Shown: positions 46,852-55,553 of the stretch, one piece after another
Layout of the letters: the number at the start of each line of letters is the position of its first letter
Numbering within the stretch: the first letter of the stretch is position 1
Source of the DNA: DASUBN01 sp036000105
GTDB lineage: Bacteria; Pseudomonadota; Gammaproteobacteria; Natronospirales; REEB76
Assembly: GCA_036000105.1 (NCBI GenBank)
Contig: DASYGE010000012.1
Span: 124,001-188,000, forward strand
Length of the DNA: 64,000 nucleotides
Direction: 5' to 3'
The notes under the pieces: generated by a model
What the model was told of the DNA's origin: nothing
What the model saw: only the letters and a program-made list of their open reading frames with translations
The model's database searches: none
Position numbers and translations under genes: made by a program

Positions 46852-47742
46852 TCAGCGGATATGGGCCAGGATGCCGTCCAACTCGTCCAGGCTCGTGTAG
46901 TGGATCACGAGCTTGCCAGCCCCCTTGGACCCCGTGGCCTCGACCACCACTTTGGCTCCCAGTTTCTCGGTGAGCTGGCGTTCCAGCTGGCGGACGTTGG
47001 GGTCGGCCTTCACCACCTTGGCGCTGTGGGGCGCGCCCTGGAGTTCCTGCAGGCGGCGGCGCACCAGGAGTTCGGTGTCGCGCACCGTGAGCCCCCGGTC
47101 CACCACCCGCCGGGCGGCATCGTTCTGGGCCGGACCCTTCAAAGCCAGGAGCGCCCGGGCATGGCCCATCTCCAATGCCCCTTTGCGCACCAGGTCCTGC
47201 ACTTCACGGGTGAGTTCCAGGAGCCTGAGCAGGTTGGTGACCGCGGCGCGGGAGCGGCTCACCGCCTCAGCCGCTTCCTGGTGGGTCATATCGAATTCAC
47301 TGATGAGGCGCTGCATGGCCTCGGCTTCTTCCAGCGGGTTCAAGTCCGCGCGCTGGATGTTCTCGATGAGCGCCATGGCGATGGCGGTCTTGTCCGGCAC
47401 ATCGCGCACCACCGCAGGCACTGCCTGCAGGCCGGCCATCTGGGCAGCGCGCCAGCGCCGCTCGCCGGCGATGATCTCGTAACGCTGGCTGCCGGAAGCG
47501 GAGCGTTCCCCCACCGGCCGCACCACGATGGGCTGCACCACACCCTGCTTCCTGATGGAATCCGCCAGGTCCTTGAGGGCTTCCTCGTGCATGTCGCGGC
47601 GTGGCTGGTACTTGCCGCGCTGCATCAGGTCCACCGGGATCTGCCGCAGCTCGCCCGTCGGGTCTTCACCCACGCCAGCTATCGCCGCGCCGCCCAAGAG
47701 GGCGTCGAGTCCGCGGCCGAGTCCTTTACGTTTGGCTGGCAA
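46852..47742 (-). CDS. parB: Chromosome partitioning protein ParB
   Basis: Predicted 296 aa from a TTG at 47742, which has AGGGA nine bases upstream and gives the typical beginning (L)PAKRKGLGRGLDALLGG. The CTP-binding/ParB-N region has RGKYQPRRDMHEEALKDLADSIRKQG and the arginine patch IIAGERRWRAAQMAG (GERRxRA). The helix-turn-helix is MTHQEAAEAVSRSRAAVTNLLRLL. It binds parS sites and spreads as a clamp. No ATG is available near the start. No parS site was found in the window. Confidence 0.95.
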   Translation of the reverse strand: MPAKRKGLGRGLDALLGGAAIAGVGEDPTGELRQIPVDLMQRGKYQPRRDMHEEALKDLADSIRKQGVVQPIVVRPVGERSASGSQRYEIIAGERRWRAAQMAGLQAVPAVVRDVPDKTAIAMALIENIQRADLNPLEEAEAMQRLISEFDMTHQEAAEAVSRSRAAVTNLLRLLELTREVQDLVRKGALEMGHARALLALKGPAQNDAARRVVDRGLTVRDTELLVRRRLQELQGAPHSAKVVKADPNVRQLERQLTEKLGAKVVVEATGSKGAGKLVIHYTSLDELDGILAHIR

Positions 47743-47813
47743 GTTCAAGAGTCCCTGTAGATGAGCTGGGCATTTTAGCAGCAAGCGCCCGGGCTCTGTC
47801 GTTTTACCGAGTG

Positions 47814-48599
47814 TCAGCCGGCGGCGACCGGTTGTTTCTCGCCGCGGCGTAGCATCTCCCCGGCCAGGGCCAGGTAGGCCAATGCCCCGCGGGAGGTGGA
47901 ATCGTGCTTCAGAGCCGGCAGCCCGAAGCTCGGCGCCTCCGCGAGCCGGACGTTACGCGGGATCATGGTGCGGTACACCTTGTCGCCGAAGTGCATGATG
48001 AGCTGGGCCGAGACCTCGTTCGCCAGATTGTTGCGCGGGTCGAACATGGTGCGCAGCAGGCCCTCGATCTCGAGCCGGGGGTTCACGCTCTTCTTCAAGC
48101 GATCGACGGTGGCCACCAGGGCCGATAACCCTTCGAGTGCGTAGTACTCGCACTGCATGGGGATGAACACCCCGTCAGCGGCGGTCAGCGCGTTCAGGGT
48201 CAGCATGTTGAGGGAGGGCGGGCAATCTATGAGTATGTAGTCGTAGTTGCCGCGGATCTCCATGAGCGCATCGCGCAGACGGGTCTCGCGCTTGTCGCTG
48301 GTGAGCAGGTTCACTTCCGCAGCGGTCAGATCGGCGTTGCCCGGCAGCAGGTCGAAGCCCGAGGTCTCCACCCGCACCACCGCCTGGGCGGCAGTGGCGT
48401 CGCCCATCAGCACTTCGTAGGTGCCGGCCTTGATCTCGTGTTTGTTGACCCCGCAGCCCATGGTGGCGTTGCCCTGGGGATCCAGGTCCACCAGCAGCAC
48501 ACGGCGCTTGGTGGCGGCGAGGGACGCAGCCAGGTTGATGGCGGTGGTGGTCTTGCCCACCCCGCCTTTCTGATTCGTTACCGCCAGGACCTTGCTCAT
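47814..48599 (-). CDS. parA: Chromosome partitioning ATPase ParA
   Basis: Predicted 261 aa. Deviant Walker A VTNQKGGVGKTTTAINLA at the N-terminus, VLLVDLDPQGNATMG (A' motif) and DYILIDCPPSLNML (Walker B). Segregates the origin region together with ParB. The ATG at 48599 overlaps the rsmG stop by four bases. Confidence 0.97.
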   Translation of the reverse strand: MSKVLAVTNQKGGVGKTTTAINLAASLAATKRRVLLVDLDPQGNATMGCGVNKHEIKAGTYEVLMGDATAAQAVVRVETSGFDLLPGNADLTAAEVNLLTSDKRETRLRDALMEIRGNYDYILIDCPPSLNMLTLNALTAADGVFIPMQCEYYALEGLSALVATVDRLKKSVNPRLEIEGLLRTMFDPRNNLANEVSAQLIMHFGDKVYRTMIPRNVRLAEAPSFGLPALKHDSTSRGALAYLALAGEMLRRGEKQPVAAG

Positions 48600-49228
48600 A
48601 GCTTCTCGATCTCGACGACGCAGCGCTCGGCGTCCAACCCCGGTACCTTCAGCGTATGCACACCGAGGACGCGGAAACCTGGGGGGATGTCCCTCAGCTC
48701 CGCTTCGGGGTGGGCGCCTTTCATGGCCAGGAGCCTGCCGCCGGGCGCGCAACCCGGGCCGGCGAGCTTGACGAACTCCCCCAAGGAGGCGAAGGCGCGG
48801 CTTATCACGGTAGCAAACGGCACCGCCGGGCGATAGCCCTCGACCCGCGACTGCACCACTTCCACATTGGAGAGCTTGAGCGTGGCCGCGGCGTGCACCA
48901 TGAAGCGGGTCTTCTTGCCGTTGCTGTCCAGGAGCACGAAGCGGCTCTCCGGCAGGGCGATGGCGAGCGGGATGCCCGGCAGGCCAGCCCCTGCGCCCAC
49001 GTCCTCTACCGGTGTGCCGCTGACGTGGGGCAGCACCGCGAGGCTGTCCAGGAGGTGCTTCACCAGCATCTCCCCGGGGTCGCGCACCGCCGTGAGGTTA
49101 TAGGCCTGATTCCAATGTTGGAGGAGTTCCACGAACTCCAGGAGACGGGCTTCGCCGCCCTGGGGCAGCACAACCCCTAAGGCCTTGAGGCCCGGCGCCA
49201 AGCCTGCCCGCCAGTCGGCCTGGCGCAT
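48596..49228 (-). CDS. rsmG: 16S rRNA m7G527 methyltransferase
   Basis: Predicted 210 aa (E. coli 207). SAM motif VEDVGAGAGLPGIPLAIALP; FVLLDSNGKKTRFM; upstream NQAYNLTAVRDPGEMLVKHLLDSLAVLP is diagnostic of RsmG/GidB. It methylates G527 of 16S rRNA. Usually mnmG is directly upstream; here it is not. Confidence 0.96.
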   Translation of the reverse strand: MRQADWRAGLAPGLKALGVVLPQGGEARLLEFVELLQHWNQAYNLTAVRDPGEMLVKHLLDSLAVLPHVSGTPVEDVGAGAGLPGIPLAIALPESRFVLLDSNGKKTRFMVHAAATLKLSNVEVVQSRVEGYRPAVPFATVISRAFASLGEFVKLAGPGCAPGGRLLAMKGAHPEAELRDIPPGFRVLGVHTLKVPGLDAERCVVEIEKL

Positions 49229-49314
49229 GCCTATGTCCGGATCGCGGATTGGAGTCGCATGCCGCGCACACTAACACCGAAGGCGCTATCCGTACCGGAC
49301 CAGGAACAGCAGTT

Positions 49315-49584
49315 TCAACTGCGCTTACGGGTACCGGGCAGCACGCCCCTGAGGGTGCCGAAACCGGCGAGCAAGACCGCGGCGACGAGGGTCAGGCTAT
49401 CGAACATGCGGATGGTGCCCGCGTGGGCCGCGGCGAAATCGTTGGCGTACTGGAGCATGGCGGCCTGACTGACGCCTTTGGGAGTTTGGACCATGAGGTA
49501 GAGCGCAATCACGAGCTGCAAAAGCAGGAACAATCCTGCCGCCAGGATCAGGAACCAGAGGATGCCCATCAATAAGCGACGCAT
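49315..49584 (-). CDS. Small two-helix membrane protein
   Basis: Predicted 89 aa. Two membrane helices (LWFLILAAGLFLLLQLVIALYL and SLTLVAAVLLAGFG), joined by a polar segment, and a basic C-terminus (GTRKRS). The shape recalls small proteins of DUF4389-like type, but I cannot assign it firmly. It follows the PilB/GspE-type ATPase gene after 17 bases, probably in one transcript. Confidence 0.6.
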   Translation of the reverse strand: MRRLLMGILWFLILAAGLFLLLQLVIALYLMVQTPKGVSQAAMLQYANDFAAAHAGTIRMFDSLTLVAAVLLAGFGTLRGVLPGTRKRS

Positions 49585-49601
49585 GCCCGGTATCCCATGC
49601 C

Positions 49602-51398
49602 TTAGCGTCGCCCGGCCGCGGGCGGAGCCACACGCAGTATTTCCTCAACCGTAGTGAGGCCCTCCGCCACTTTCTGGGCGCCGCGCAACCGCAGCGGCTT
49701 CATGCCCTCGCGTATCGCAGCCTCGCGCAGGCTCTCCACATCCACCCCCTCGGTCAGCAGGGGCTTCATCTTCTGGGTGACGTGCATCATCTCGTATAGA
49801 CCGATGCGGCCCTTGTACCCGGTGTTACGGCATTCGAGGCAACCCACCGCCTCGTAGACCTTGCGCGGCTTCTGCACCTTCCAAGGCGCCACCAGCGTCT
49901 CCCAGTCGGCGTCGCCGACCTCCATCTGCTGGCGGCAATGTACGCACACGGTACGCACCAGGCGCTGGGCGATGATGCCGAGCAACGTGGACTGGAGCAG
50001 GAAGGGTTGCACCCCTAGGTCCAGCAAGCGGCTCACGGACGACGGCGCATCGTTGGTGTGCAGAGTGGAGAACACCAGGTGGCCGGTGAGTGCCGCCTGC
50101 ACCGCCATCTCGGCGGTCTCGGCGTCGCGGATCTCGCCGATCATGATGATGTCCGGGTCCTGGCGCAGCAGGGTGCGCACGCCGGCGGCGAAGGTCAGGT
50201 CTATGTTCGTCTGCACCTGCATCTGGTTGAAGGCGGGCTCCACCAACTCGATGGGATCCTCCACCGTGCAAACGTTCACCTCGGGCTTGGCCACCTGCTT
50301 CAGGGTGGAATACAGGGTGGTGGTCTTGCCGGAACCTGTGGGCCCCGTCACCAGGATGATGCCGTGGGGATTCTCGATCATCCCGCTCCACAGCTTCTCG
50401 TCGGTCTCCGTGAAGCCTAAGGCCCGGAAGTCCTTGAGCAGCACCGTGGGGTCGAAGATGCGCATCACCAACTTCTCGCCGAAGGCGGTGGGCATGGTGG
50501 AGAGCCGCAGCTCCACTTCCTGGCCGTCCGGGGTGCGGGTCTTGATGCGCCCATCCTGGGGACGGCGCTTCTCGGCGATGTCCATACGCGCCAGGATCTT
50601 GATGCGGCTCGTGACCGGCATCAACACCGTCGCAGGCAACTGATAGACCTGCTGCAGCACGCCGTCGATGCGGAAGCGGATGACGCCTTGCTCGCGGCGC
50701 GGTTCCACGTGGATGTCGCTGGCGCGCTGCTCGAAAGCGTACTGCAGCAGCCACTCCACGATACTGATGACGTGGTGATCGTTGACGTCCAGCTTACCGG
50801 TGCGACCGAGCTCCACCAGCTGTTCCAGGTTCTGGATGCCGGTGCTTTTCGTCCCCTCGTTCTGGCGTTCCGCGCCCAAGACCGAGCGCGAGATGGAATA
50901 GAACTCGACCAGGAAGCGGGCGATCTCCTCAGGGTTGGAGAACACGCATTTGATCTTCTTCTTCTGCGCCTGGGAGATCTCGCGCTCCCATTCGTGCTCG
51001 TAGGGTTCGGCGGTGGCGAAGGTGATCTCCTGGGGCGTCACTTCCACCGGCAGCACGTTGTAGCGGGAGGCATACGGCAGCGAGACCACCGAGGTGATGC
51101 GCTGCACATCGAGCTTCAAGGGATCCACCCGGTAATAGGTGAGGCCTGAGCGGGCGGCGAGCCAGGTACTCAAGTGTTCCACTGTGAGGGGCGCATAAGG
51201 CGGGCGGGCGTCAGTCCAGCCGCGCTTGCCGAGTATCGTGAGCGGGTGCTGGTTGTGATAAGCGCCGCGCTCCGCGAGCCCATGCAATATGGCCACCTTG
51301 TCGGCGCCGATCATGCCGTCCGCCTGCATCCAGGACAGCACTTCCTGCAGCGTGAGCTTGTGCTCAGCGGGCTTGCGGGTTTCCTTGGCGCTATGCAT
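49602..51398 (-). CDS. PilB/GspE-type secretion or pilus assembly ATPase
   Basis: Predicted 598 aa. An N-terminal MshEN/GspE-N type region (about residues 15-160) precedes the ATPase: Walker A ILVTGPTGSGKTTTLYSTL, Asp box VCTVEDPIELVE, Walker B DPDIIMIGEIRDAETAE, His box LVFSTLHTNDAPSSV, and the zinc tetracysteine CVHCRQQ with CLECRNTGYKGRIGLYEM. It powers assembly of type IV pili or a type II secretion pseudopilus. No other pil or gsp gene is nearby. The MshEN-like N-terminus may bind c-di-GMP. Confidence 0.92.
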   Translation of the reverse strand: MHSAKETRKPAEHKLTLQEVLSWMQADGMIGADKVAILHGLAERGAYHNQHPLTILGKRGWTDARPPYAPLTVEHLSTWLAARSGLTYYRVDPLKLDVQRITSVVSLPYASRYNVLPVEVTPQEITFATAEPYEHEWEREISQAQKKKIKCVFSNPEEIARFLVEFYSISRSVLGAERQNEGTKSTGIQNLEQLVELGRTGKLDVNDHHVISIVEWLLQYAFEQRASDIHVEPRREQGVIRFRIDGVLQQVYQLPATVLMPVTSRIKILARMDIAEKRRPQDGRIKTRTPDGQEVELRLSTMPTAFGEKLVMRIFDPTVLLKDFRALGFTETDEKLWSGMIENPHGIILVTGPTGSGKTTTLYSTLKQVAKPEVNVCTVEDPIELVEPAFNQMQVQTNIDLTFAAGVRTLLRQDPDIIMIGEIRDAETAEMAVQAALTGHLVFSTLHTNDAPSSVSRLLDLGVQPFLLQSTLLGIIAQRLVRTVCVHCRQQMEVGDADWETLVAPWKVQKPRKVYEAVGCLECRNTGYKGRIGLYEMMHVTQKMKPLLTEGVDVESLREAAIREGMKPLRLRGAQKVAEGLTTVEEILRVAPPAAGRR

Positions 51399-51512
51399 GG
51401 GGGAAGTGTAACAAAACCAGGTCCTCGGACTTCCTGTAAGGAAGATTCCCGGAAAGCGGGTTTTATTCCTGGGTATCCCTGTTACCCCTCCCTGTCTATG
51501 CCCGGGTCTGCG

Positions 51513-53123
51513 TCAGTCCTTCAGCAGGTGCTGCGGGTCATCCAACACCAGGGGGGTGGCGGCGCGGTTCTTGATATCCACGGTCACTATCCGGTTGTGA
51601 TCAGTGTCCGCCACGTAGAGGGTGTCGCCGGCGAAGCTCAAGCCGCCCGGTTCGTCGAAGGTGCCTTCACCGATGACGGTGCTGACAGTGCGTCGATGGG
51701 GATCCAGCACCTTGAGCTTACTGTTATAGGTGTCCGCTATATAGATGAGTCCCGCGTGCCAGGCGACGCCGAGGTCGTGCTGCAGGCGCACTTCGTCCCC
51801 ACTGCCGTCCACATCACCGAAGTCGAAGAGCCCGGTGCCCACGAGGGTGTGTACCCGCGCGAAGCTGCCGCTGAGATCGACCGCCCGCACGGCGCTCGTT
51901 TCCGGGTCTGCCACGTAGAGCGTGCCGCCGTCGGTGGTGAGGCCGCTGGACTGGGCGAAGCTCGCGTCCATGAGTTCACCGTCATCTATGCCCTCGACGC
52001 CGGAGCCGGCGAAATGGCGGATCTGCTTCTGCACGGGATCGTAGAGCCAGAGCTGGTGCTGACCGGCCATGGCGATATAGATGAGGCCGCCGTGGGCGAG
52101 CACATCCCAGGGAGTGTTGAGTTCCGCCTTGTCGGCGGCCACGCTACCGTCATCCATATAGGTACGGCTGCCGTCGCCGGCGACGGTCGTCACCGTGGCC
52201 TGTTTCAGGTCCACACGACGTAGCGCATTGTTGTCGGTGTCCGCCACATAGAGGGTGTCCTGATCAGCGAGTGTCAGGCCTTGCGGATAATGGAACTCCG
52301 TCTTGCCGTAGGCACCGTCCTTCAGGCCCGGCTTGCCGTCGCCGATCACCGTGAGCACCTTGCCTTCGAGCGTGGTCACCACGATGCGGTTGTGGTTGGA
52401 ATCGGCGATGAAGAGGCGCCCGCCCTTGGCGTCGGCCAGCACTTTGCCGGGATAGAGCAAGGATGTATCGGGCATCTTCTCTGCGAGGCCTGCGTACCAG
52501 AGCGGCTTGGTATTGAGCGCATGGCGATCCGCGAACTCTTTGGTCAGCGTACCCACGACGCGACCCAGCAGATCGTAATGGCCTTCGCCCGAGACCTGGC
52601 CCACCACGTTGCCGGCGGGATCGATAAGCGTGATGGTGGGCCAACCGGTGGCGCCATACTCGTTCCAGATGGCCATGTCCCGGTCGTTGACCACCGGATG
52701 CTTGAGTCCATAACGCTGCACGATGGCAGCGATGTGCTCAGTGTTGCCTTCGGTGGCGAACTTGGCGGAATGCACGCCGATGATAGCGAGGCTGTCCGGA
52801 TACTTGGCTTCCAACTTCTCCAGGTCCGGGATCACGTGGAAGCAATTGATGCAGCCGTAGGTCCAGAAATCCAGCAACACCACTTTGCCGCGCAGTTCCT
52901 GGAGGGTGACGGGTTTGCCGCCGGTGTTTATCCAGTCGAGGCCCGTGGGAAATTCCGGTGCCGCCTGCTTGCCGAAGAAGGTCTCGGGCATCTCGGCCGC
53001 TACCACCAACTCCATGGGCGAGGCTGGGCCGAACCAGCGCAGGCCCGCGAACACCCCGCCTATGACCAGCAGACTCAATCCGGCGATGGCGGTCTTTCCC
53101 AAGGTACGCATGATGTATCTCAC
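51513..53123 (-). CDS. NHLRC2-like thioredoxin with NHL repeats
   Basis: Predicted 536 aa. N-terminal membrane anchor or signal (KTAIAGLSLLVIGGVFAGL), then a thioredoxin-like domain with the active-site motif FWTYGCINCFHVIPDLEKL (CxxC) and cis-Pro region TGWPTITLIDP. Six-bladed NHL beta-propeller repeats follow from about residue 225 (YPQGLTLADQDTLYVADTDN and similar). Same order as animal NHLRC2. It would act in the periplasm. The GTG at 53123 has AGGA eight bases upstream; the ATG at 53111 is an alternative. The binding partner is unknown. Confidence 0.88.
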   Translation of the reverse strand: MRYIMRTLGKTAIAGLSLLVIGGVFAGLRWFGPASPMELVVAAEMPETFFGKQAAPEFPTGLDWINTGGKPVTLQELRGKVVLLDFWTYGCINCFHVIPDLEKLEAKYPDSLAIIGVHSAKFATEGNTEHIAAIVQRYGLKHPVVNDRDMAIWNEYGATGWPTITLIDPAGNVVGQVSGEGHYDLLGRVVGTLTKEFADRHALNTKPLWYAGLAEKMPDTSLLYPGKVLADAKGGRLFIADSNHNRIVVTTLEGKVLTVIGDGKPGLKDGAYGKTEFHYPQGLTLADQDTLYVADTDNNALRRVDLKQATVTTVAGDGSRTYMDDGSVAADKAELNTPWDVLAHGGLIYIAMAGQHQLWLYDPVQKQIRHFAGSGVEGIDDGELMDASFAQSSGLTTDGGTLYVADPETSAVRAVDLSGSFARVHTLVGTGLFDFGDVDGSGDEVRLQHDLGVAWHAGLIYIADTYNSKLKVLDPHRRTVSTVIGEGTFDEPGGLSFAGDTLYVADTDHNRIVTVDIKNRAATPLVLDDPQHLLKD

Positions 53124-53190
53124 GTGGAGCTTCCTGGACGGGTATGCGTCATAGACCCGGGTACCGCCTGGTTTATTACGTGCCCGACCC

Positions 53191-53958
53191 TCACGGCCCC
53201 CGGAAGATGAGACTGCAGCAGGTGACGCCGCCCTCGGCCTTCTCGGTCTCGGACATGTCCACACTCACCACCTCGAGTGCGCGGCCCCGTAGCCGCTCAC
53301 GGGTACGCGGGAAGGAGGCGGGATAGATCACGTTCTGGCCTATGAGCACCGCGTTGGCGCCGTGGGGTTCCGCCGGATCCACTTCCACGCAGTCCATGTC
53401 CTCGAACGCGCGTCGGTCCACCCAGGCGGGGTTGATGAGCACGAGCCCCGGCGCCACCAGGGTGGCGGCGGTCTTGAGATGCAGACAACCCTTGGGCTCC
53501 AGGGTGATCACCCGGTAACCGTGGGGCGCTACCGCCGCGGCCAGCTGCGACGCTCCCTCCCGGTTGCTGCGGGCCGAGAGACCCACATACAGGATGCGCC
53601 CGATGCTGAGCACGTCGCCTCCATCCAGGGTGCCCGACGCGGCGATGCGCACGAGCGTCCGGTATCCCCCCAGCACCGCGGCCATGGATGCAGTCTCGTC
53701 CCGGCGGGATCCGGCGCCCGGCCGGGTGATGACCGCCAGTTCATCCAACACCACCGCCGTGTCCTCCACGAAGACCGAATCCGGTTGCTCTGGAAGTTCC
53801 GGCAGGCGCCGCACGCGGCAGCTCAGGGAAGCGAGGGCCTCCTCATAGGCACGATGCTGGGCCCGGGCCAATCCCAGGTCTATCTCGCTGCGCGGCAGAT
53901 AGGAGAGTTCGCAGCGCTGTATAGCGGCGCTCACTTCCCGGGTCACGGCGATATGCAA
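53191..53958 (-). CDS. Dimethylarginine dimethylaminohydrolase (DDAH) type hydrolase
   Basis: Predicted 255 aa, matching the known length (about 254). The guanidino-modifying fold motifs: CELSYLPRSEIDLGLARAQH, SVFVEDTAVV, SGTLDGGDVL, His160 in KGCLHLKTAATL and Cys247 in AEGGVTCCSLIF, two residues off the H162/C249 positions of the P. aeruginosa enzyme. It would convert N-omega-methylated arginines to citrulline and methylamines. The start is taken as TTG at 53958, with GGAG eight bases upstream; no ATG is available. Divergent from an AdiC-like permease gene. Confidence 0.85.
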   Translation of the reverse strand: MHIAVTREVSAAIQRCELSYLPRSEIDLGLARAQHRAYEEALASLSCRVRRLPELPEQPDSVFVEDTAVVLDELAVITRPGAGSRRDETASMAAVLGGYRTLVRIAASGTLDGGDVLSIGRILYVGLSARSNREGASQLAAAVAPHGYRVITLEPKGCLHLKTAATLVAPGLVLINPAWVDRRAFEDMDCVEVDPAEPHGANAVLIGQNVIYPASFPRTRERLRGRALEVVSVDMSETEKAEGGVTCCSLIFRGP

Positions 53959-54076
53959 GATATTGCTCCGATACGTGAATTTTCCTGTCCCGGCCAAGTC
54001 TATATCAGTCGGCAAAAACCCATCCGGGACTTTCGCCGACTCGGCGGGGCCGGCACACGCCCAGCCCCGCCTCCGA

Positions 54077-54160
54077 CGAACCGAGCATAAGATGCTCGGT
54101 TCGCGTACGGTGCATCCTTAGCACCGTGCAGCTCTGCCATATGCAGAGCTGCGTCTTTTT
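54077..54160 (+). promoter_or_regulatory. Three tandem hairpins, the last with a T-run: possible attenuator
   Basis: CGAACCGAGCAT/ATGCTCGGTTCG (54077-54103), ACGGTGC/GCACCGT (54107-54127) and GCAGCTCTGC/GCAGAGCTGC (54128-54152) followed by GTCTTTTT. The third is a good intrinsic terminator on the plus strand, 65 bases before the permease ATG. It could be an attenuator in the permease leader, or a palindromic repeat element. Confidence 0.5.
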
Positions 54161-54224
54161 AGTAGCATCAGGCAAACCGCGCCGGCAAGCGCTCACGCAA
54201 CAGACCATCCCCAGGGGTAACAGA

Positions 54225-55553
54225 ATGGCCACCTCCTCGACGGCAAACCAGCGCAGCCTGGGGCTCGCGACCACCACCTCCATCGTGCTCGGCAACATGG
54301 TGGGCTCCGGCGTGTTCCTCCTGCCGGCTTCTCTCGCTGCCTACGGTATCTACAGCATGTGGGGTTGGGGTTTCAGCACCTTCGGCGCCCTGTTGCTCGC
54401 CTGGGTGTTCAGCAACCTGTCGCGGCGCCTGCCCAAGGCCGGCGGTCCCTATGCCTATCCGCGGGAAGCCTTCGGCGATTTCGCCGGCTTCCTCATCGCC
54501 TGGATCTACTGGCTGAGCATCGTGGGCACCAACGCCGCCATCGCCGTAGCCTTCGCCAGCTACCTGGTGACCTTCGTGCCCTCTCTCGCCACCAACTCGC
54601 TGTACGGCGCCTTGGCGGCGCTGGCCGCCACCTGGCTGCTCACGGGCATCAACATCCTGGGTGTGAAGGCGGCCGGCCGTCTGCAGCTCATCACCGTGAT
54701 CCTGAAACTCACGCCGCTCCTGGCGCTCGCCGTGTTCGGCATCTTCCACTTCGACGTGCACGTGCTGACCTCGGGCCACACCACGGAATCGCCGCTCTCG
54801 GCCATCAACTCCTGCGCCGCACTCACCATGTGGGCCTTCCTCGGTCTCGAGTGCGCCACGGTGCCGGCAGATCACGTGAAGGATCCTGAGAAGACCATCC
54901 CGCGGGCCACGCTGCTCGGCACGGTCATCGCCGGCGTGTTCTACATCGTCTGTACCACCGTGGTCATGGGCATCATCCCCAGCGATTCGCTCGCCCATTC
55001 CAACGCGCCCTTCGCGGATGCCGCCAAGCTCCTGTGGGGCAGCTGGGCAGGCTACCTGATCGCGGCAGCGGCGCTCGTCTCCTGCTTCGGGGCGCTCAAC
55101 GGCTGGATCCTGATGCAGGGTCAGTTGCCCCAGGCGGTGGCCAACAACGGCCTCTTCCCCAAGGTGCTGGCCCGTAACTCCAAGTTCGGTACACCGGCGG
55201 TGGCGCTCGTCATCTCCAGCATCTTCGCCAGCATCCTCATCCTCATGAGCCTGGGCTCGAGTCTCGGTGGCCTCGGCCAGACCCTGGTGCAGATGTTCAA
55301 CATCCTGATCCTCATCACCACCTTCTTCACCCTGGTGCCTTACATGTTCTGCGCCATGGCGGAGATCGTGCTCAGCCGCAAGCAGAGGCGCTCCAGCAAC
55401 GTGCGCACCCGCGACATCACGATCGCTGCAGGCGCTTTCATATTCGGTCTGTGGGCGGCGGCGGGCACCGGCAAGGATTCGCTCTACTGGGGCACCCTGC
55501 TCTTGTTGGCCGGCATACCCATCTACATCTGGCAGACGCGTAGCGCTAAATGA
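54225..55553 (+). CDS. APC family amino-acid permease, AdiC-like
   Basis: Predicted 442 aa with about 12 membrane helices. The first helix VLGNMVGSGVFLLPASLAAYG is close to the substrate-binding GSGVFLLPA region of AdiC and PotE-type antiporters; PKAGGPYAYPREAFGDFAGF follows. These exchange arginine, ornithine, agmatine or related cationic compounds. The ATG at 54225 has AGGGG nine bases upstream. The pairing with a DDAH-type gene suggests an arginine derivative. It converges on and overlaps the Rieske gene by eight bases. Confidence 0.87.
   Translation: MATSSTANQRSLGLATTTSIVLGNMVGSGVFLLPASLAAYGIYSMWGWGFSTFGALLLAWVFSNLSRRLPKAGGPYAYPREAFGDFAGFLIAWIYWLSIVGTNAAIAVAFASYLVTFVPSLATNSLYGALAALAATWLLTGINILGVKAAGRLQLITVILKLTPLLALAVFGIFHFDVHVLTSGHTTESPLSAINSCAALTMWAFLGLECATVPADHVKDPEKTIPRATLLGTVIAGVFYIVCTTVVMGIIPSDSLAHSNAPFADAAKLLWGSWAGYLIAAAALVSCFGALNGWILMQGQLPQAVANNGLFPKVLARNSKFGTPAVALVISSIFASILILMSLGSSLGGLGQTLVQMFNILILITTFFTLVPYMFCAMAEIVLSRKQRRSSNVRTRDITIAAGAFIFGLWAAAGTGKDSLYWGTLLLLAGIPIYIWQTRSAK

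Noticed and set aside
46741..49300. Search for parS sites near parAB
   Set aside because: No sequence close to the TGTTNCACGTGNAACA consensus was found by eye here or elsewhere in the window.
51399..51512. Long imperfect inverted repeat (GTAACA...ACCAGG with CCTGGGT...TGTTAC) after the NHL-thioredoxin gene
   Set aside because: Arms are interrupted and no T-run follows on the needed strand; too weak to call as a terminator or attachment site.
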